DNA from: Thermoplasmata archaeon | GTDB taxonomy: Archaea; Thermoplasmatota; Thermoplasmata; SG8-5; JAGLSY01 | Length of the DNA stretch: 6,802 nucleotides | Direction: 5' to 3' | NCBI GenBank assembly: GCA_023135545.1 | Contig: JAGLSY010000088.1 | Location: 1-6,802, forward strand | The notes under the pieces: model-generated | Told to the model about the DNA's origin: nothing | The model's input: the letters and a program-made list of their open reading frames with translations, nothing else | The model's database searches: none | Translations under genes and position numbers: made by a program | Shown: in pieces, positions 4,906 to 6,802 of the stretch | How the letters are laid out: each line of letters opens with the position of its first letter | Position numbering within the stretch: the stretch's first letter is position 1

Positions 4906-5592
4906 ATGGATTTCTTTTCCCACATCCTATGGACCCATATTCCATTCAGGAACAAAATTTGGCATGACGAGGCCATTCTATTTGCCATGCTTCCGGATGT
5001 GGGTTTTCTATTAATCATGCTCTATTCCATGTTCGGAACAACCTACAGCACAAGCTATTCCGAGGCCATGAACACCCTTCCTCCTGTATTGCTGAATATT
5101 TACTTCCTGCTACACAGTTTTGTGACTGTCTTCATAGTGGGACTGGTACTGTGGAAGCTCAAGCCCAGGCTTCTGCCGGCCCTTTCCGGATGGGTCATAC
5201 ACATACTCCTGGACATACCCTTTCACGAGACGAACATGTTCGCCACCAGGTTCATCTATCCCCTTTCTTCTGATGTTTATTTCAATGGAATTACCTGGCT
5301 CAACATCCAGATAATATTGCTGAATTACCTGGCCCTGGTCCTGGTGTATGTCTATGTTCTGTGGAGGGAGAGTAAAAAGCAGAGGATGGGAGAAGGTTGG
5401 AAACCGGACTGGATAGATAAAATTAACAAGTTGGTCGATGGACTAATAAACAGGAAACGCATACCTGCCCATCATGGAACGGGACATGATATCAGAGGGG
5501 CATCTCCTGAAATATCTGGGGAAAACGAGGAAGGCGTTGAAGCTATTGAAGATAACGTGCCCAGAACGGTCCTTTGCGAGGACGGTGGCTGA
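4906..5592 (+). CDS. Polytopic membrane protein resembling membrane-bound metal-dependent hydrolases (YdjM/DUF457-like)
   Basis: From ATG 4906 the product is 228 residues. Hydrophobic stretches suggest four membrane helices at about 23-43, 61-83, 90-106 and 130-154, followed by a charged tail. Histidine and acidic residues are placed as in the YdjM/DUF457 family: H6 (FSHILW), H20-D21, D31 (LPDVGF), H70-S71, and H99-x3-D103-x3-H107-E108 (HILLDIPFHE). They could bind a metal at the membrane surface. The family is annotated as metal-dependent hydrolase, but its substrate is poorly established, so I claim no reaction. The in-frame ATG 4888 would add six residues and is rejected because of the TATA box. 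The last 39 residues overlap the DUF357 gene in another frame and are acidic and low in hydrophobic residues. A one-base shift would end the protein at the TAATAA at 5444-5449, so this tail may be recent or reflect an indel. Confidence 0.75.
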   Translation: MDFFSHILWTHIPFRNKIWHDEAILFAMLPDVGFLLIMLYSMFGTTYSTSYSEAMNTLPPVLLNIYFLLHSFVTVFIVGLVLWKLKPRLLPALSGWVIHILLDIPFHETNMFATRFIYPLSSDVYFNGITWLNIQIILLNYLALVLVYVYVLWRESKKQRMGEGWKPDWIDKINKLVDGLINRKRIPAHHGTGHDIRGASPEISGENEEGVEAIEDNVPRTVLCEDGG

Positions 5593-5770
5593 AGATTATT
5601 TGTCAATGGCCACGGCATATTTTGAGGATGCCGAGCACTTCTTCGAGACCGAGGATTATATCAATGCATTCGCGTGCGTGAACTATGCCCATGGCTGGCT
5701 GGATGCAGGGGCTAGATTCGGATTGTTCGATGTGGGCGAGGATGATCAATTATTCACACTGTATGAATGA
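5474..5770 (+). CDS. DUF357 family protein
   Basis: This is a small archaeal protein of unknown function, 98 residues, close to the family's usual length. Family features are an N-terminal YLGKTRKALKLL helix (14-25), a Pro-Glu turn (30-31), VAEDYLSMATAYFEDAEHF (38-56), and the signature NYAHGWLDAGARFGLF (70-85). The pattern is an all-helical bundle with no signal or membrane segment. The start lies inside the membrane protein gene: 119 bp overlap from ATG 5474, or 107 bp from ATG 5486, with no good ribosome-binding site for either. The frame is closed upstream by TAATAA at 5444-5449. Because the conserved N-terminal helix starts within the overlap, the overlap cannot be removed by choosing a later start. 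Translation probably depends on coupling to the upstream gene, as no separate TATA box is evident. I infer no function. Confidence 0.87.
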   Translation: MERDMISEGHLLKYLGKTRKALKLLKITCPERSFARTVAEDYLSMATAYFEDAEHFFETEDYINAFACVNYAHGWLDAGARFGLFDVGEDDQLFTLYE

Positions 5771-5822
5771 GGAATCCCCAACACTAAAGAATGATGCAAT
5801 AGGCTGACCTTCTAGATATTTC

Positions 5823-6761
5823 TTACATAACACTGGGCGGGGCTTGGGTGAGCCTCGTCCTGATAATTTTTCCATGTTTTGTCAGTACTGGCTCCATCTT
5901 ATCAATGTCGCCGAAAGCAAATATGGAATTGCCCAGCATGACCATGCTACCCCTGCCTACCCCCTCGATAACAGATAGGGCTTCTGACATCTCGCGGGTC
6001 AGAAGGCCTGTATCTCTGGCGAATTTATTTGACAGGATGAGAAAATTATCGAAGTCCGGCTTTATCTCAAACTCTGCCAAACATTTTGCTCCTTCCCGCG
6101 AAATAATTTCCTTCGTCTTTGGGGATCGGATAATTTCCTGGGTGCTCATTTTTTCGCCCAGTATGCAGAATAGCACTTCTGTATCTGGTGTAGCCAGCCT
6201 TACCGCGTTGGGTTGGGGTGTGGCCGCATCATTGGCCTGCATGCTTTGAAAATCTGTATGTGTAATGCCGGGAGCCAGTCTTTGCACAAAACCACCAGCC
6301 GCCATGGCGGCCGCGTCCCCGAGGCCAGAGCCCATATCTATCTCGGCCAGATGGGTGGCTGTAAGAGCTTCCTTCATGGGCTCTGGAATATTCAGGGCAG
6401 TGGCTGCGGCCAGACAGGTGGCAAAAGTACCGGCAGCGCTCATTCCAAAGCCCTGGCCCATCGGAGCCTGCAATTCTATGCTGGCTGTAATATCGAGGTC
6501 GAGTTTGGGAAGCATCAATTGGAGCGCCAATTTGGTAACTGGTGCATCGGATTTTTCACTGTTTATACTGATGTTAATTTGACCGGTGCCGGGTGTGAAG
6601 GAAACTTCAGATGTGGCACCCAGTTCGGTGCAGAATCCAAGGCCCCTGGAGCCCTTTTTCATGAAATCTGGCTCCTGGTCCTCGATCGTGAAAATTCCGG
6701 TTATGTGGCCAGGACAGTGGGCCTTTACCCTGTTCCCGGTATCGGTGGCTGAACACGCCAT
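5823..6761 (-). CDS. Pantoate kinase (PoK), archaeal CoA biosynthesis
   Basis: This is a GHMP-superfamily kinase that phosphorylates pantoate to 4-phosphopantoate with ATP. It is the archaeal step before phosphopantothenate synthetase, replacing the bacterial PanC/CoaA order. In 312 residues, the N-terminal PGHITGIF (17-24) and KGSRGLGF (36-43) are characteristic of PoK. PMGQGFGMSAAG (100-111) is the GHMP phosphate-binding loop. H137, E140 and SGLGD (145-149) match the conserved AHxAE...GLGD segment. The C-terminal GRGSMVMLGNSIFAFG resembles the GHMP motif 3 region. ATG 6761 is chosen because GGAGAGGT lies just upstream; the ATG at 6776 contains that site within its first codons and would add five residues. 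About 13 residues before the PGH motif are more than relatives usually have. The gene is convergent with DUF357, 52 bp apart. No TATA box is visible between the start and the window edge, so it probably follows another minus-strand gene outside the window. Confidence 0.9.
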   Translation of the reverse strand: MACSATDTGNRVKAHCPGHITGIFTIEDQEPDFMKKGSRGLGFCTELGATSEVSFTPGTGQINISINSEKSDAPVTKLALQLMLPKLDLDITASIELQAPMGQGFGMSAAGTFATCLAAATALNIPEPMKEALTATHLAEIDMGSGLGDAAAMAAGGFVQRLAPGITHTDFQSMQANDAATPQPNAVRLATPDTEVLFCILGEKMSTQEIIRSPKTKEIISREGAKCLAEFEIKPDFDNFLILSNKFARDTGLLTREMSEALSVIEGVGRGSMVMLGNSIFAFGDIDKMEPVLTKHGKIIRTRLTQAPPSVM

Positions 6762-6766
6762 CGTTA

Positions 6767-6774
6767 ACCTCTCC
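6767..6774 (-). promoter_or_regulatory. Shine-Dalgarno site of pantoate kinase
   Basis: On the minus strand GGAGAGGT precedes ATG 6761, with AGGT ending five bases before the start codon. This supports 6761 over 6776 and marks the gene as read from a leadered transcript, in contrast to the leaderless genes nearby. That fits an internal position in an operon. Confidence 0.6.
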
Positions 6775-6802
6775 ATTTCATGTCGAGTTTTCGAATGTGA
6801 GA

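Noticed and set aside
6213..6752. Plus-strand frame of 179 residues opposite pantoate kinase
   Set aside because: It lies antisense to the GHMP motifs of pantoate kinase and its residues show no family pattern.
1..6802. Defence island, CRISPR array or mobile element
   Set aside because: I see no regularly spaced repeats, transposase or integrase motifs, or toxin-antitoxin pair. Apart from the unrecognised heptad gene, the genes belong to recognisable families.

Overview
This window reads as a compact stretch of an archaeal chromosome. The evidence is the gene content: a DUF357 protein, a pantoate kinase of the archaeal CoA pathway, a HerA-type ATPase and an archaeal/eukaryotic-type (e-MtaB/CDKAL1-like) tRNA methylthiotransferase. 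TATA boxes also sit where archaeal ones do, and several place the predicted transcript start on or very near a start codon (leaderless transcripts). I lean to a mesophilic euryarchaeote, perhaps a Thermoplasmata-like lineage, but no marker here fixes the lineage. I see no insertion sequence, CRISPR array, tRNA or rRNA.

Layout. 1-202 is non-coding and holds a perfect 11-bp hairpin and short imperfect repeats. 203-1477 (minus) is the tRNA methylthiotransferase. 1478-1610 is a divergent promoter region with a TATA box for each side and an 8-bp direct repeat, spaced by one helical turn, between them. 1611-1862 (plus) encodes an 83-residue, very basic protein made of ten gap-free heptads. 41 bp later, 1904-3013 (plus) encodes an HDAC-superfamily deacetylase with its zinc and catalytic residues intact. 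3014-3243 is non-coding; it holds a G-rich element that resembles the one at 82-175, then the promoter of a HerA-like ATPase (3244-4809, plus) with an acidic, histidine-laddered N-terminal extension. 4906-5592 (plus) is a four-helix membrane protein resembling membrane-bound metal-dependent hydrolases. It overlaps by more than 100 bp with 5474-5770 (plus), a DUF357 protein. 5823-6761 (minus) is pantoate kinase, convergent with DUF357.

How the genes may work together. Most are independent housekeeping genes: tRNA A37 modification, DNA translocation and CoA synthesis. The most interesting unit is the small lysine-rich heptad protein directly upstream of the deacetylase. A protein with 19 lysines in 83 residues, next to a lysine-deacetylase fold, suggests substrate and enzyme, possibly in nucleoid packaging. 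This is inference from adjacency and composition only. The second unit is the overlapping membrane-hydrolase/DUF357 pair, where the overlap may reflect a lost stop codon.
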